From positions 34,690 to 98,689 of the forward strand of contig SUXN01000003.1 in NCBI GenBank assembly GCA_015060965.1: 64,000 nucleotides of DNA, written 5' to 3'. The translations under genes and the position numbers were made by a program. Position 1 is the stretch's first letter; each line of letters opens with the position of its first letter. Under the pieces are notes generated by a model. It saw only the letters and a list, made by a program, of their open reading frames with translations. It searched no databases and was not told the DNA's origin. Of this stretch, positions 10,120 to 18,121 are shown in pieces. Source of the DNA: Bacteroidales bacterium (GTDB lineage: Bacteria; Bacteroidota; Bacteroidia; Bacteroidales; Bacteroidaceae).

Positions 10120-11453
10120 GCCACGAACAGGAGTATATTGAGATATTCGACCACAACAGAGAGTTGATTGAGGAGCCTTGTGCTACCTTGCTAAATGCGG
10201 CACGCGGCAGAGCCGCCGTGCAGTTCAGGAGCATGGGTTTCCCGGGTATCAAGGAAGAGAACTGGTTGCACAGCAACGTGGCAAAGAGGTTCGCCACCGA
10301 TTTCGGAATGAATCTTGGCCGTGTTGAGGTAAAGACAGATATGCAGAGCATATTCACCTGCGATGTGCCCAACCTGAAGACCCATCAGGCCTTCATCATC
10401 AATGACACGTTCCGCAACTCTGCAGGCGGCAAGGAACTCCCAGAAGGAGTCATCCTCGCAAGCCTCAACGAGACAGCCGAGAAGTACCCTACCCTGTTGC
10501 AGCCATACTACGATGCCCTTGCCGTGAACGGTGACAACATTGCACAGTTCAACACAATGTTCGCCCAGGACGGTATGGTGCTTTACGTTCCAAAGAACTG
10601 CGTCATCGATGAGACAATACAGGTAGTAACCCTTCTGCAGGCAAATGTGGAGATGCTCTCCAACCGCCGCCTGCTGGTAATCCTTGAGGAGAACAGCAGC
10701 GCGAGCCTGCTCATATGCGACCACTCGTCGATGGAGAAACAGACACTCTCCACACAGGTGATGGAAGTGTTCCTTGGACGCGGTGCACAGTTCAACCTCT
10801 ACGAGCTTGAGGAGACATCGCACAGCAACACACGCCTGGGACACCTCTTCGTGCGTCAGGATGCCGACAGCAACTTCAACCACAGCAACATAACCCTCAC
10901 CAACGGCTTCACGCGCAACTACATAAACGTGTCGCTCGAGGGCCACGGTGCCGAAACGAACATCTGCGGTCTTGCCATCGGCGACAAGGAGCAGCACATC
11001 GACAACCACACGTTGGTTGACCACAAAACAGGCAACTGCAACAGCAACGAGCTGTACAAGTATATCCTCGACGAGCACTCTACAGGAGTGTTTGCCGGCA
11101 AGATGCTCATACGCCCCGACGCGCAGCACACCAACTCACAGCAGACAAACCGCAACCTGTGCCTCACCAACGACGCTCACATGTATGCCCAGCCACAGCT
11201 GGAGATATATGCCGACGACGTGAAGTGCAGCCACGGCTCTACAGTGGGACAGCTCGACGAGAATGCCCTCTTCTACATGCAGCAGCGCGGCATCCCGGCC
11301 GACGAGGCACGTCACCTGCTGATGTACGCCTTTGCTGGCGAAGTGATAGAGCATATCGGTATTGAGGCACTGCGCGACAGACTGCACATGCTTGTGGAGA
11401 AGCGCTTGCGCAGAGAGCTCAACCATTGCAAGGGATGCTCACTATGTAAATAA
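10116..11453 (+). CDS. sufD: Fe-S cluster assembly protein SufD
   Basis: 445 aa. SufD pairs with SufB in the SufBC2D scaffold and is linked to iron acquisition. An N-terminal helical region (1-100) contains the family motif [13 protein letters not shown] SufBD beta-helix core follows, and the C-terminal helix bundle has [20 protein letters not shown], the standard SufD ending region. The extreme C-terminus (HCKGCSLCK) has two cysteines in a CxxC arrangement; this could be incidental. The start overlaps sufC by 4 nt and the stop lies 34 nt before sufS. Confidence 0.96.
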   Translation: MSHEQEYIEIFDHNRELIEEPCATLLNAARGRAAVQFRSMGFPGIKEENWLHSNVAKRFATDFGMNLGRVEVKTDMQSIFTCDVPNLKTHQAFIINDTFRNSAGGKELPEGVILASLNETAEKYPTLLQPYYDALAVNGDNIAQFNTMFAQDGMVLYVPKNCVIDETIQVVTLLQANVEMLSNRRLLVILEENSSASLLICDHSSMEKQTLSTQVMEVFLGRGAQFNLYELEETSHSNTRLGHLFVRQDADSNFNHSNITLTNGFTRNYINVSLEGHGAETNICGLAIGDKEQHIDNHTLVDHKTGNCNSNELYKYILDEHSTGVFAGKMLIRPDAQHTNSQQTNRNLCLTNDAHMYAQPQLEIYADDVKCSHGSTVGQLDENALFYMQQRGIPADEARHLLMYAFAGEVIEHIGIEALRDRLHMLVEKRLRRELNHCKGCSLCK

Positions 11454-11487
11454 GTAAAAGAGACTTTAACAGATTTCAGTTTTAAAG

Positions 11488-12699
11488 ATGCTCAATACTG
11501 ACGAGATACGCAAGGAGTTCCCCATCCTGGGGCAAAAGGTACACGGCAAGCCGCTTGTTTACCTTGACAACGCTGCGACCACACAGAAACCGCAGTGCGT
11601 CATCGATGCCATAAGCGAGGTATACTGTACCATCAATGCCAACGTGCACCGTGGCGTACACCACCTCTCACAGGTGGCCACTGAGGCCATGGAACAGGCA
11701 CGCACTAAGGTAAAAGAGTTCATCGGTGCAGCAAACCGTCACGAGATAATCTTCACCCGTGGCACGACAGAGAGCATCAACCTTGTAGCGTCATCTTTCG
11801 GCGGCACATTCCTCAAGAGCGGCGACGAGGTCATCATCTCATCGGTAGAGCATCACAGCAACATCGTGCCCTGGCAGCTGCTCCGCGACCGCATAGGCAT
11901 TAGCCTGCGCATCATACCCCTTACAGCAGACTGCAGGTTGGACATAGAGGCATACAAAGGACTCTTCAGCGAGCGCACGAAGCTGGTGAGCGTGGCACAC
12001 GTATCGAACGTGTTGGGTATAACCAACCCAGTAAAGGAGATTATCGACATTGCCCACAGCCACGGGGTACCGGTGTTGGTGGACGGTGCACAGAGCACCC
12101 CGCATATAAAGGTCAATATGCAGGAGCTTGATGCCGACTTCTTTGCTTTCAGCGGGCACAAGGTATATGCCCCCACAGGCATCGGTGTGCTCTACGGCAA
12201 GGAGAAGTGGCTCGATGCCATGCAACCCTACCACGGCGGCGGCGAGATGATAAAGAGTGTACACTTTGAGAAGACCACCTTCAACGAGTTACCTTACAAG
12301 TTCGAGGCCGGAACACCCGACTACACAGGCATCATAGCCCTTGGCAAGGCACTCGAGTGGGTTGAGAGCAAAGGAATTGAGAATATCGCAGCACACGAGC
12401 ACGAGCTTACACGATATGCCGTTGAGCAGTTGAGAGGGATTGAGGGAATGCGCATCTTCGGCGAGCCCGACGGTGCTGCCGTGTCGTTCCTTGTGGGCGA
12501 CATTCACCCGGCCGACCTCGGCACAATACTCGACCACCTGGGTATCGCTGTACGCACAGGACACCACTGTGCACAGCCCCTCATGGAACTGTTGGGCATT
12601 CCAGGTACAGTGCGCGCATCGTTCGCCGCTTACAACACAAAAGAGGAAGTAGATACACTCATCAAAGGCATCGAAAGAGCCGTCAAAATGTTCGCATAA
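11488..12699 (+). CDS. sufS: Cysteine desulfurase SufS
   Basis: 403 aa group II PLP-dependent cysteine desulfurase. It releases sulfur from L-cysteine as an enzyme persulfide and passes it to SufB. Visible landmarks are [11 protein letters not shown] near the N-terminus, HHSNIVPWQ around residue 123, the PLP-binding lysine in [13 protein letters not shown] near 225, and the catalytic cysteine in RTGHHCAQP near 361. The short loop around that Cys fits group II enzymes, which usually need a SufE/SufU activator; none is encoded next to it here. The stop codon shares one base with the rnhB start. Confidence 0.97.
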   Translation: MLNTDEIRKEFPILGQKVHGKPLVYLDNAATTQKPQCVIDAISEVYCTINANVHRGVHHLSQVATEAMEQARTKVKEFIGAANRHEIIFTRGTTESINLVASSFGGTFLKSGDEVIISSVEHHSNIVPWQLLRDRIGISLRIIPLTADCRLDIEAYKGLFSERTKLVSVAHVSNVLGITNPVKEIIDIAHSHGVPVLVDGAQSTPHIKVNMQELDADFFAFSGHKVYAPTGIGVLYGKEKWLDAMQPYHGGGEMIKSVHFEKTTFNELPYKFEAGTPDYTGIIALGKALEWVESKGIENIAAHEHELTRYAVEQLRGIEGMRIFGEPDGAAVSFLVGDIHPADLGTILDHLGIAVRTGHHCAQPLMELLGIPGTVRASFAAYNTKEEVDTLIKGIERAVKMFA

Positions 12700-13310
12700 T
12701 GCTGAAGCCATACCAGACAGAAGGAGTCATAGAAGCCGGATGCGACGAGGCCGGCCGTGGTTGCCTTGCAGGCGACGTATATGCAGCAGCAGTAATACTG
12801 CCGCCCGACTTCACCAACGAGCTGCTCAACGACTCCAAGCAGCTCACCGAGGCACAGCGCTACCAGCTGCGCGAGATTATCGAGCGCGAGGCAGTAGCAT
12901 GGGCGGTAGGCATTGTCACCGCAGAAGAGATTGACAGGATAAATATCCTCAGGGCATCAATACTTGCCATGCATCGCGCCGTTGACGGACTGAAGGTACG
13001 CCCCGAGCACCTGCTTATCGACGGCAACAAGTTCAACCCCTACCCTGGCATCACACACAACACCGTTGTCAAGGGCGATGCAACATATATGAGCATTGCC
13101 GCTGCCTCAATCCTTGCAAAGACCTACCGCGACGACTACATGATGCGCATAGCCCGGGAGTACCCCATGTACGACTGGCAGAGCAATAAAGGCTACCCCA
13201 CCGCAAAGCATCGTGCAGCCATACGTCAGTACGGCACTACACCCTATCACAGAATGTCGTTCAACCTCTTAGGCGAAGAACCCAAACAGTTGGAATTGTC
13301 GTTTGAGTAA
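12699..13310 (+). CDS. rnhB: Ribonuclease HII
   Basis: 203 aa. RNase HII removes single ribonucleotides and RNA-DNA hybrids from chromosomal DNA. The catalytic acidic residues are in the signature [19 protein letters not shown] near the N-terminus (Asp-Glu pair), with further conserved residues in LLIDGNKF and [20 protein letters not shown]. The length is normal for the family. The ATG overlaps the sufS stop (TAATG), so it is the last gene of the long run starting at rimP. A repeat-rich non-coding stretch follows. Confidence 0.95.
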   Translation: MLKPYQTEGVIEAGCDEAGRGCLAGDVYAAAVILPPDFTNELLNDSKQLTEAQRYQLREIIEREAVAWAVGIVTAEEIDRINILRASILAMHRAVDGLKVRPEHLLIDGNKFNPYPGITHNTVVKGDATYMSIAAASILAKTYRDDYMMRIAREYPMYDWQSNKGYPTAKHRAAIRQYGTTPYHRMSFNLLGEEPKQLELSFE

Positions 13311-13315
13311 AGCAT

Positions 13316-13900
13316 TTAAACCGCGCACTTATTCATAACGATTGTAGGGACGGTACCAGCGTGTCCGCCCAAAAGCGACGAGGGATCTCTAACCGCGCAC
13401 CTGTCATGCTGGAGCGAAGCGAAGCATCTAAACCGCGTACTTGTCATCCCGAGCAAGCAAAGCGACGAGGGATCTCTAAACCGCGCACCTGTCATGCTGG
13501 AGCAAAGCGACGCGGAATCTCTAAACCTCACGTCTGTCATGCTGGAGCAAAGCGAAGCATCTAAACCGCGTACTTGTCATCCCGAGCGAGCAAAGCGACG
13601 AATGCCGCAGGTTTAGATAAAGCTGCGATTAAGCAAGCGAGATACAAGTTTACTTTAATCTCACTGCGAGCGAAAGCTGGTTCAACGAAGTTAATGCCGA
13701 CAGCGAATGGCCGCACGTAGCATGGGTAATGCTCATGCCGTGCGGGTCGCGAAAAGGCGGCATTGTCAAAGGATCCCCAAAAACGCAGATGATAGAGATT
13801 CTTCGCTTCGCTCAGAAACGAAGTTCGCCGCCCGAAGGGGCTAAAGGCAATGACAAAACCATGAATAGCAAGAAACATTAAGAAAGAAACAAGACATCTT
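13316..13900. repeat. Imperfect tandem repeat array, non-coding
   Basis: About 600 nt without a gene. From 13377 to about 13605 at least five units of about 40-48 nt follow one another, each close to CTAAACCGCGCACCTGTCAT followed by GCTGGAGC or CCCGAGC and AAAGCGACG. Unit starts are near 13389, 13428, 13476, 13521 and 13560. The stretch 13811-13857 (CTCAGAAACGAAGTTCGCCG...) recurs inverted at 14712-14760 and 23541-23590. Unequal, abutting units with no spacers exclude CRISPR. This resembles dispersed extragenic repeat families of Bacteroidetes. Confidence 0.75.
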
Positions 13901-13979
13901 TTATCAAAAAAAAACGATATATTTGTAATGTTTTCAATTTTCAAGCGTCATATAAATAGAACGGTTAAATTAAAATGAT

Positions 13980-14648
13980 ATGAAAAGACTACTATGCATT
14001 CTTCTACTGTTGACAGGGATGACAACACAGGCACAGGACAGGCTTGAGCCTTACAGGGAACGAACCAAAGAAGATGGGTTGTTAATGGTGTTCTACGAAC
14101 AGGAATTATGGCGCTTGCTGAATCCCAATAACGCCGAATGGGGTGTTCTACGCGACATTGAGCTAATGACAGAGGCTTCGCTGACATACGATGCCGAGAC
14201 ACACTCGCTTGTCTTCACCGAGATTGACGGAATATTATGGGGCATTGTTCGCGATGCTACAACCAAAAGAATAGAAAAAGGAAACACCGTCTGGTTCAAA
14301 GACCGCAAGAAAGTCAAGAGAAGCTACAAGGCGCCTGGCACAAAGAGCATAAGCCTTGCAATTCCCGATGAAATGGCCGGCAAGCTGAAAGCACTTTGGC
14401 TTGCAGCAGTAAGCACTCCTGCAAAGAATGATTTGTGTTTACTTGGCGGGGTAACCTTTACATATTTTGCCGACGGCAAGAAAGCTGAAGGAAAAGGAGG
14501 AAAGATAAGAGATTGGATTAGGGTTCCACGTTTATTTGCATTGGCAAGCAACCTCATAAAGGCCGTTCAGGAACAGGATAAGGAGATGTTACTGCAACTG
14601 GAACCGGAGATTGATGAACTGTACGAATTATTCCTCAACGGACAATAA
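13980..14648 (+). CDS. Hypothetical secreted protein
   Basis: 222 aa with a clear signal peptide (MKRLLCILLLLTGMTTQAQ, cleavage likely after AQA or AQ) and no lipobox cysteine, so a periplasmic or exported soluble protein is likely. The mature part has alternating beta-type segments (SLVFTEIDGILWGIVRD) and a conserved-looking LLGGVTFTYFADGKKAEGKGGKIRDW block, and ends in an acidic helix. I do not recognise a named family. TATATTTG at 13918-13925 is an exact -7 match about 55 nt upstream. It stands alone between two repeat-bearing non-coding stretches. Confidence 0.75.
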   Translation: MKRLLCILLLLTGMTTQAQDRLEPYRERTKEDGLLMVFYEQELWRLLNPNNAEWGVLRDIELMTEASLTYDAETHSLVFTEIDGILWGIVRDATTKRIEKGNTVWFKDRKKVKRSYKAPGTKSISLAIPDEMAGKLKALWLAAVSTPAKNDLCLLGGVTFTYFADGKKAEGKGGKIRDWIRVPRLFALASNLIKAVQEQDKEMLLQLEPEIDELYELFLNGQ

Positions 14649-14711
14649 ACAAGGTGATAATATAGCAGTTGACCCATGGATGTAGACCCGCAAAAACTTT
14701 TTTTCGCGAAT

Positions 14712-14780
14712 CTGTCATTGCCTTTAGCCCCTGCGGGCGGCGACCTACGGTTCCGACAGAGCGTAGCGACGAGGGATCTT
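14712..14780. repeat. Dispersed extragenic repeat, single copy
   Basis: TGTCATTGCCTTTAGCCCC followed by a GCGGGCGGCGACC segment and CGACAGAGCGTAGCGACGAGGGATCTT. The first half is the inverted counterpart of 13811-13857, and the same order recurs near 23541-23735. It lies in the 266-nt gap between the secreted protein gene and the convergent tsf gene. Confidence 0.65.
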
Positions 14781-14865
14781 AAAAAACGACACTGAGATAT
14801 CTCAGTCGCTGAGCTTCTTCGATATGACAAGTACCATGTTATTGCTACAAACAATCAGGAAACAA

Positions 14866-14897
14866 AAAACCGGTTCACTGTAAAGTGGACCGGTTTT
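14866..14897 (-). terminator. Intrinsic terminator of the rplM-rpsI-rpsB-tsf operon
   Basis: A 13-bp stem, AAAACCGGTTCAC paired with GTGGACCGGTTTT (one G-T wobble), with a 6-nt loop, sits 19 nt beyond the tsf stop. On the minus strand the stem ends in a T-rich run (GGTTTTTTGTTT), as required for tsf termination. Confidence 0.85.
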
Positions 14898-14915
14898 CAT
14901 TTATATAAGTTTCAA

Positions 14916-15737
14916 TTACTCAGCACGGAGTGTGAAACGCTGGAAGCCTGTAGCTGTAAGCTCCTTGTCGAAGCCCTTCAAGAAATCAGCAACAGAAATC
15001 TTCTCGTTCTGGCAGTAGCCCTGCTGGAGCAAGCAAACCTCCTTGTAGTACTTCTGGATACGACCGTCAGCGATGCGAGCGATCATATTCTCAGGCTTAC
15101 CCTCCTCACGAGCCTTCTCCTCAGCTACAACGCGCTCCTTAGCAACCAAAGCAGGATCAAGATCCTCGCTTGTGAGTGCAAGAGGTGCAGAAGCAGCAAT
15201 CTGCATAGCGATCTCGTGACCAGCATCCTCGTTAGCCTGTGACAATGCAACCATTGTACAGAGCATGTTCTTCTTCTGGTGGTTGTATGTGTATACGTTC
15301 TCAGCAGCAAGAGTCTTGTAACCGTCGAGCTCCATCTTCTCGCCAGTGATACCTGAACGAGCTACGATAGCGTCCTGAACAGTACCCTCACCCATTGGGA
15401 GAGCCTTTACTTCCTCGATAGTTGCACACTTTGCAGCAACTGCAGCGTCAAGGATATCCTGTGTCAACTTAACAAAGTCAGCACCCTGAGCAACGAAGTC
15501 AGTCTCGCACTTGAGAGCGATGATTGCAGCGAAGCCATTCTCTGCCTTTACAAGAACACAACCCTCAGAAGCCTCACGGTCGCTACGCTTAGCAGCTACC
15601 AACTGACCCTTCTTACGGATAATCTCGATAGCCTTGTCAAAATCGCCCTCACCCTCGGTCAAAGCGTTCTTGCAGTCCATCATACCAGCACCTGTCATCT
15701 GACGGAGCTTGGCAATATCAGCCATTGTTACAGCCAT
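14916..15737 (-). CDS. tsf: Translation elongation factor Ts
   Basis: 273 aa guanine-nucleotide exchange factor that recycles EF-Tu. The UBA-like N-terminus has LRQMTGAGMMDCKNAL, followed by VAAKRSDREASEG and the EF-Tu-contacting ALKCETDFVAQ. The C-terminus KRFTLRAE-type ending (QRFTLRAE) matches the Bacteroidales form. The length is close to E. coli EF-Ts; from memory, Bacteroides homologues are about 330 aa with an extra middle helical region missing here. It is last in rplM-rpsI-rpsB-tsf, 38 nt after rpsB, followed by a strong terminator. Confidence 0.96.
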   Translation of the reverse strand: MAVTMADIAKLRQMTGAGMMDCKNALTEGEGDFDKAIEIIRKKGQLVAAKRSDREASEGCVLVKAENGFAAIIALKCETDFVAQGADFVKLTQDILDAAVAAKCATIEEVKALPMGEGTVQDAIVARSGITGEKMELDGYKTLAAENVYTYNHQKKNMLCTMVALSQANEDAGHEIAMQIAASAPLALTSEDLDPALVAKERVVAEEKAREEGKPENMIARIADGRIQKYYKEVCLLQQGYCQNEKISVADFLKGFDKELTATGFQRFTLRAE

Positions 15738-15775
15738 AGTATTTTCTGTTTTTAAGATTAATAAATAATAGAGAA

Positions 15776-16579
15776 TTACTCAGCAGACTCCTCGGCAACC
15801 TTAGCAACGCGTGCCTTAGTTGTGCGACGACGAGGTGCTCTCTTCTCTGCATTCTCCTCACCCTCAGCCTCAGGTGCATCTACCTTCTCAACCTTGCGCT
15901 CCTCGAGACCCTCAGCGATAGCTGCGCAGCAAGCGTCGAGGATAACCTCTACTGACTTTGTTGCATCGTCGTTAGCTGGGATTACGAAGTCGATGTCGTT
16001 AGGGTTAGAGTTTGTATCAACGATTGCGAATACGGGGATACCAAGACGGTTAGCCTCGTGAACAGCAATGTGCTCCTTCATTACGTCAACCACGAAGATT
16101 GCTGAAGGAAGACGTGTAAGGTCAGCGATAGAACCGAGGTTCTTGTCGAGCTTAGCACGCTGACGAGAGATCTGGAGGATCTCACGCTTTGAAAGGTTTG
16201 AATATGTACCGTCCTGTGTGAGCTTGTCGATAGTTGCCATCTTCTTCACAGCCTTACGGATTGTGGGGAAGTTTGTCAACATACCGCCTGGCCAGCGCTC
16301 GATAACGTAGGGCATACCTACTGACTGTGCCTTCTCGGCAACGATATCTTTCAACTGCTTCTTTGTAGAAACAAAAAGTACCTTCTTACCGCTCTTTGCG
16401 ATCTGCTTCAAAGCCTCTGCTGCAGTCTCAGTCATAGCTGCAGTCTTGTGCAAATCGATGATGTGGATACCATTGCGCTCCATAAAGATGTAAGGAGCCA
16501 TAGCGGGATTCCATTTACGCTTCAAGTGACCGAAATGTGCACCGGCCTCAAGCAATGTGTCAAATGTAATTCTAGACAT
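15776..16579 (-). CDS. rpsB: 30S ribosomal protein S2
   Basis: 267 aa from the ATG at 16579; a longer frame upstream to 16651 runs through a structured leader and is not used. S2 is a late-binding 30S protein. Typical blocks are LLEAGAHFGHLKRKWNPAM at the start, GKKVLFVSTKKQLKDIV, ERWPGGMLTNF and IVDTNSNPNDIDFVIPANDDA. The last 40 residues form a charged Glu/Ala then Arg/Lys-rich tail (RAPRRRTTKARVAK), longer than in E. coli. A conserved-looking RNA fold lies just upstream and may bind S2 for feedback control. Confidence 0.97.
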   Translation of the reverse strand: MSRITFDTLLEAGAHFGHLKRKWNPAMAPYIFMERNGIHIIDLHKTAAMTETAAEALKQIAKSGKKVLFVSTKKQLKDIVAEKAQSVGMPYVIERWPGGMLTNFPTIRKAVKKMATIDKLTQDGTYSNLSKREILQISRQRAKLDKNLGSIADLTRLPSAIFVVDVMKEHIAVHEANRLGIPVFAIVDTNSNPNDIDFVIPANDDATKSVEVILDACCAAIAEGLEERKVEKVDAPEAEGEENAEKRAPRRRTTKARVAKVAEESAE

Positions 16580-16623
16580 TTTTTTAAATTTTAATTCGTT
16601 TACCTTCTTTTTAATTAAATCCT

Positions 16624-16678
16624 TTAACCAACCTCCCGGGTAGCCCACCAAAGGAAAGGTGAAGTCCCGAGTGGTTTA
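16624..16678 (-). promoter_or_regulatory. Structured leader RNA upstream of rpsB (candidate r-protein leader)
   Basis: In the 129-nt rpsI-rpsB gap three nested helices can be drawn: AACCA (16626-16630) with TGGTT (16672-16676), CCCGGG (16635-16640) with CCCGAG (16666-16671, G-T wobble), and CACC (16646-16649) with GGTG (16658-16661). The fold ends about 45 nt before the rpsB ATG. Feedback binding by S2 is known in other bacteria; applying it here is inference. Confidence 0.5.
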
Positions 16679-16708
16679 GATACTAAACGTATATTTCGAG
16701 ACCGAATA

Positions 16709-17095
16709 TTAACGTTTACTGAACTGGAATCTGCGACGTGCCTTTGGCTGGCCCGGTTTCTTACGCTCAACCTCACGAGCATCGCGAGTCATGAAGCCCT
16801 CTGCACGCAAAGCCTTCTTGTCGTCGGCGTTGATCTTAACCAAAGCACGAGCGATTGCGAGACGCAATGCCTGTGACTGGCCTGTGAAACCGCCACCGTC
16901 CAAGTTTACCTTGATGTCATACTTCTCAGCAACATTCAAAGTCATCAGTGGCTGCTTAACCACGTACTGGAGAATGCTTGATGGGAAATAATCCTGCAGA
17001 TCCTTCTTGTTGATAGTAATTTTACCTGTACCCTCAGTAACGAAAATACGGGCAACAGCGCTCTTGCGTCTGCCTAATGCGTTTACCATTTCCAT
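16709..17095 (-). CDS. rpsI: 30S ribosomal protein S9
   Basis: 128 aa. S9 lies in the head of the 30S subunit and its C-terminal tail reaches the P-site tRNA. MEMVNALGRRKSAVARIF at the start, TGQSQALRLAIARALV in the middle, and the basic KKPGQPKARRRFQFSKR tail ending in Lys-Arg are diagnostic. It follows rplM by 8 nt, the universal rplM-rpsI pairing. An in-frame Met at residue 3 is possible, but the longer form matches Bacteroidales homologues. Confidence 0.97.
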   Translation of the reverse strand: MEMVNALGRRKSAVARIFVTEGTGKITINKKDLQDYFPSSILQYVVKQPLMTLNVAEKYDIKVNLDGGGFTGQSQALRLAIARALVKINADDKKALRAEGFMTRDAREVERKKPGQPKARRRFQFSKR

Positions 17096-17103
17096 CTGCT
17101 GTA

Positions 17104-17565
17104 TTATTTATAAGAGTTAATATCAATTGTTTTTGGAGTCTGAGCTGCGTGGTTGTGCTCTGGACCATCATAAATGTAGAGGTTGTCAAGGATGTGGTTG
17201 CCAAGACGGTTCTTTGGGAGCATACCTCTTACAACGTGCTTGATAAGACGCTCATAACCCTTGTAACCTGCAGCAACATAAGCAGGAGTGAACTGCTTCT
17301 GACCACCGGGATAACCTGAGAATCTCAAGTATACGCGATCATTCCACTTGTTACCAGTCATTCTAACCTTGCTTGCGTTGATGATGATTACGTTGTCACC
17401 ACAATCAGCGTTAGGTGTGAAGCTTGGTTTGTACTTACCTCTCAAAAGCTTGGCAACCTTTGTACCAAGACGACCAAGAACCTGGTCTGTAGCATCAACA
17501 ACAACCCACTCTTTCTGTGCGTTAGCCTTGTTGACCGAAATTGTTTTGTAGCTTAAAGTATCCAC
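17104..17565 (-). CDS. rplM: 50S ribosomal protein L13
   Basis: 153 aa from a GTG start at 17565. L13 is an early-assembly 50S protein. Conserved stretches include WVVDATDQVLGRLGTKVAKLLRGK, NADCGDNVIIINASKVRMTG, and the YRHSGYPGG-like YLRFSGYPGG and MLPKNRLG motifs. It heads the operon rplM-rpsI-rpsB-tsf and follows a leader of about 180 nt driven by an exact Bacteroidetes promoter. Several hairpins in that leader may serve autoregulation. Confidence 0.97.
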   Translation of the reverse strand: MDTLSYKTISVNKANAQKEWVVVDATDQVLGRLGTKVAKLLRGKYKPSFTPNADCGDNVIIINASKVRMTGNKWNDRVYLRFSGYPGGQKQFTPAYVAAGYKGYERLIKHVVRGMLPKNRLGNHILDNLYIYDGPEHNHAAQTPKTIDINSYK

Positions 17566-17746
17566 TTTAATTCGTTTAAAAAGTTAATAATTCCATCAAT
17601 TTGCGACACTTCTCCGTTAAGCCCTACGGAATTGGAGCTTCCCAGAAACCCTCTTCACGCCTGCCCGACCAATTGGCTAGATTGCATCCTTGGCAAACTC
17701 AGAGACCTAAAGTATCGTATGCCCATAGTTAGGGCTGATAATAATC
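17566..17746 (-). promoter_or_regulatory. Long structured leader of the rplM operon
   Basis: The predicted transcript start is near 17746, leaving about 180 nt before the rplM GTG. Local hairpins visible are GCCC/GGGC at 17721-17735 and TCCGT/ACGGA at 17613-17630, plus a CCAATTGG palindrome near 17670. No ORF of note lies in it. L13 leaders occur in other phyla; homology to those cannot be judged by eye. Confidence 0.4.
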
Positions 17747-17752
17747 GGCTCG

Positions 17753-17783
17753 CAAAATTACTTCTTTTTAATGGAACAGGCAA
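17753..17783 (-). promoter_or_regulatory. Promoter of the rplM-rpsI-rpsB-tsf operon
   Basis: On the minus strand TTG (17783-17781), then 20 nt, then TAATTTTG (17760-17753), an exact match to the Bacteroidetes -33/-7 pattern. Confidence 0.8.
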
Positions 17784-17820
17784 GTAAAAGCAACTTTTTT
17801 TCAAAAAAAGTACAATTTTC

Positions 17821-17851
17821 TTTGCACACATGAAAAAAAGCACTACCTTTG
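17821..17851 (+). promoter_or_regulatory. Promoter of tRNA-Leu
   Basis: TTTG at 17821-17824, 19-nt spacer, then TACCTTTG at 17844-17851. The tRNA 5' end is 19 nt downstream, leaving room for a short trimmed leader. Confidence 0.8.
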
Positions 17852-17869
17852 CACCGCAATTAAGCAATT

Positions 17870-17951
17870 GCCCAGATGGCGGAATCGGTAGACGCGCTGG
17901 TCTCAAACACCAGTGGGGCAACCCATCCCGGTTCGATCCCGGGTCTGGGTA
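17870..17951 (+). tRNA. tRNA-Leu (anticodon CAA)
   Basis: A class II tRNA with acceptor stem GCCCAGA/TCTGGGT, D-arm GGCGGAATCGGTAGACGC, anticodon stem CTGGT/ACCAG around loop CTCAAAC (anticodon CAA), a short variable arm, T-loop GTTCGATCC and discriminator A. CCA is not encoded. Followed at once by an intrinsic terminator. Confidence 0.96.
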
Positions 17952-17954
17952 CGG

Positions 17955-17990
17955 AAGAGAGAAACAAAAGTTTCTCTCTTTTTTTTGTTT
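17955..17990 (+). terminator. Intrinsic terminator of tRNA-Leu
   Basis: An 11-bp stem AAGAGAGAAAC / GTTTCTCTCTT with an AAAA loop and a following run of T residues to 17986. It starts 4 nt after the tRNA. Confidence 0.9.
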
Positions 17991-18019
17991 TCAATGTATA
18001 CTGCAGCTCAGGGTCACAA

Positions 18020-18030
18020 GGGGGGGGGGG
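18020..18030 (+). repeat. Homopolymeric G tract (G11)
   Basis: Eleven consecutive G residues lie between the tRNA-Leu terminator and the DUF6794 gene, upstream of its likely -33 box. Tracts this long are slippage-prone; the length may vary between cells or be a sequencing artefact. Confidence 0.8.
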
Positions 18031-18121
18031 CAACGTAAAATTCTGAGGGATTTAAGAATGTACAGACATTGATTTGCCATATTTTCCTTATATTCGCATA
18101 AAAACAGCTGACACAAGCAAT

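Noticed and set aside
10191..11129. 312-aa minus-strand ORF
   Set aside because: It lies wholly inside sufD on the opposite strand; sufD has strong family motifs and operon context.
13361..13564. 67-aa ORF with repeated KRRGISKPRTCHAGAKR peptides
   Set aside because: It is translation of the tandem extragenic repeat; period and composition follow the DNA repeat and there is no promoter or relation to neighbours.
13377..13605. Possible CRISPR array
   Set aside because: Units abut or overlap with no unique spacers, unit length varies and there are no cas genes in the window.
17655..17921. 88-aa minus-strand ORF
   Set aside because: It overlaps tRNA-Leu, its promoter and the rplM leader, so it is incidental.
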